NCBI GenBank assembly: GCA_903928045.1
Contig: CAIYPH010000468.1
Coordinates: forward strand, 1-6,340
Direction of reading: 5' to 3'
DNA length: 6,340 nucleotides
Source: an uncultured Rhodospirillales bacterium
GTDB taxonomy: Bacteria > Pseudomonadota > Alphaproteobacteria > Acetobacterales > Acetobacteraceae
The notes under the pieces are model-generated. The model did not search any database. It had not been told where the DNA came from and worked only from the letters and a program-made list of their open reading frames with translations. This document shows positions 5,375 through 6,340 of this stretch, piece by piece. Within the stretch, counting starts at the first letter, position 1. Each line of letters starts with the position of its first letter. The position numbers and the translations under genes were made by a program.

Positions 5375-6195
5375 AAGCCCTGCTCGCCCGCCGCAACTTC
5401 GCCATCGGCCTCGCCCTCGTCGCCATCGTCGTGCTGGCCGCGCTCGGGGCCGACTGGCTGGCCCCCTTCGATCCGGTGAAAAACAACTACCGCAACCGCC
5501 TCGGCGTGCCCGACGACGTCTTCCTCCTCGGCACCGACCGCTACGGGCGAGACGTGCTGAGCCGCATCCTCTTCGGCGCCCAGGTCTCGCTGCGCATCGC
5601 CCTCGTCGTCGCCCTGGTCTCCGGCCTCGCCGGCGGCTTCATCGGCCTGGTTTCCGGCTGGTGGCGCGGCGTCGACATCTGGCTGATGCGGGTGATGGAC
5701 GGCCTGATGGCCTTCCCCGGCCTCCTCCTCGCCATCGCACTCGCCGCCACCCTCGGCCCCAGCGAAGTCACCGTGGTGATCGCGCTGGCCATCGCCTACA
5801 CCCCGCGCACCGCCCGCGTCATGCGCGGCGCCGTCCTCGTCGCCCGCTCGCAGGACTACGTCGAAGCCGCCCGCGCCGTCGGCGCCCGCACCTTCCGCCT
5901 GCTCTACCGCCACGTCCTGCCCGCCTGCGCCGCCCCCTGGGTGGTGCAGCAAACCTACGTCTTCGCCATCGCCATCCTCGCCGAAGCCGTCCTCAGCTTC
6001 GTCGGCGTCGGCCCGCCGCCCCCACGCCCCACCCTCGGCTCCATCATCTCCGACGGCCGCGACAACATGGTCGAAGCCCCCTGGATCGCCCTATCGCCCG
6101 GCGTCGCCATCGCCATGCTGGTGCTCGGCCTCAACCTCCTCGGCGACGGCCTGCGCGACGCGCTCGATCCGCGCATGCGGCGAGTCGTTCGGTAA
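5371..6195 (+). CDS. ABC transporter permease, DppC/OppC type
   Basis: 274 aa, the second channel-forming inner-membrane subunit. Residues 1-30 give the N-terminal membrane segment followed by DWLAPFDP. The DppC hallmark GTDRYGRDVLSR is at 54-65 and core membrane segments span about 72-97, 112-130 and 133-145. The EAA loop that couples to the ATPase is at 165-184 (EAARAVGA...RHVLP). LSFVGVGPPPPRPTLGS is at 208-224 and the C-terminal signature GLNLLGDGLRDALDPR at 253-268. Length and order of motifs are normal, and nothing is missing. The start at 5371 rests on GGGAGGAGG, the ATGA overlap with the first permease, and the family N-terminus. The TAA stop lies 4 nt before the hairpin of the next composite repeat. 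The partner ATPases are not in the window. Confidence 0.94.
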   Translation: MKALLARRNFAIGLALVAIVVLAALGADWLAPFDPVKNNYRNRLGVPDDVFLLGTDRYGRDVLSRILFGAQVSLRIALVVALVSGLAGGFIGLVSGWWRGVDIWLMRVMDGLMAFPGLLLAIALAATLGPSEVTVVIALAIAYTPRTARVMRGAVLVARSQDYVEAARAVGARTFRLLYRHVLPACAAPWVVQQTYVFAIAILAEAVLSFVGVGPPPPRPTLGSIISDGRDNMVEAPWIALSPGVAIAMLVLGLNLLGDGLRDALDPRMRRVVR

Positions 6196-6340
6196 GGGTG
6201 TTCTTTTTGTGAACAAAAAGAACCAAAAAAACTTTTTACTCCATTGTTGCCGTTGGCTTGCCCTCGCGGGATGGTTTGGAGCGTTACACACCAAAGGAAT
6301 AAAAGTTTTTTGCTTCTTTTTTTCAAAAAAGAAGCGCTTC
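6194..6340. repeat. Full AT-rich inverted composite repeat (copy 3), reaching the window end
   Basis: The left hairpin GTTCTTTTTGT (6200-6210)-GA-ACAAAAAGAAC (6213-6223) is followed by CAAAAAAACTTTTT (6224-6237), the core GTTGCCGTTGGCTTG (6246-6260), AAAAGTTTTTTG (6301-6312), the right hairpin GCTTCTTTTTT (6312-6322)-TC-AAAAAAGAAGC (6325-6335), and GAAGCGCTTC to the last base. Bases 6194-6236 equal 4278-4320 and 6301-6340 equal 4384-4423. The repeat overlaps the last two bases of the second permease's stop codon, so almost no other intergenic sequence lies between that gene and whatever follows. It may act as a terminator, an mRNA 3'-end protector, or neither. Confidence 0.85.

Noticed and set aside
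4278..6340. Repeats considered as a CRISPR array
   Set aside because: The copies are nearly 2 kb apart with genes between them, not short repeats with uniform spacers, and no cas genes are present.

Overview
This 6.3 kb window comes from a GC-rich bacterial chromosome. Codons ending in G or C dominate, and Shine-Dalgarno sites are of the GGAG/AAGGAGG kind. The gene content is an oligopeptide-type ABC uptake system plus a class II aldolase/adducin-fold protein, which suggests an alphaproteobacterium. AT-rich KSFLLLFFKKE-encoding repeats remind me of Acetobacteraceae genomes. That family-level guess is from memory and is weak.

Layout: a divergent pair of transcription units starts from a ~117 bp control region (2567-2683). 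Leftward run a class II aldolase/adducin-family gene (2566-1793) and then a family 5 solute-binding protein (1614-109). Rightward run a second family 5 solute-binding protein with a Tat-like signal peptide (2684-4255), a DppB/OppB-type permease (4427-5374) and a DppC/OppC-type permease (5371-6195, ATGA overlap). The two ATPases that such a transporter needs are not in the window and probably lie to the right. One permease pair with two binding proteins, plus a cytosolic aldolase-fold enzyme, suggests import and processing of a small organic solute. The substrate cannot be read from sequence. The control region holds a perfect 17 bp palindrome (GGAATTC-ggt-GAATTCC), placed like an operator, and a second quasi-palindrome.

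The unusual content is a family of AT-rich structured repeats filling every intergenic gap except the divergent control region. A full unit is ~145 bp. It has a left hairpin (GnTTC TTTTTGT-GA-ACAAAAA GAAn), CAAAAAAACTTTT, a ~63 bp linker carrying a conserved GTTGCCGTTGGCTTG core, AAAAGTTTTTTG, and a right hairpin (GnTTC TTTTTT-TC-AAAAAA GAAn). The left half is the inverted counterpart of the right half, so the unit is a BIME- or MITE-like composite. Two full units lie at 4278-4423 and 6194-6340, one unit is cut by the left window edge (1-91), and one half-unit is at 1693-1767. The hairpin stems show a compensatory C-G/G-C swap between copies. The unit between binding protein and permease sits where malE-malF REP elements sit in E. 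coli, and the right half runs up to the start codon of the first permease, leaving no ordinary Shine-Dalgarno. These elements are the best candidate here for something undescribed.
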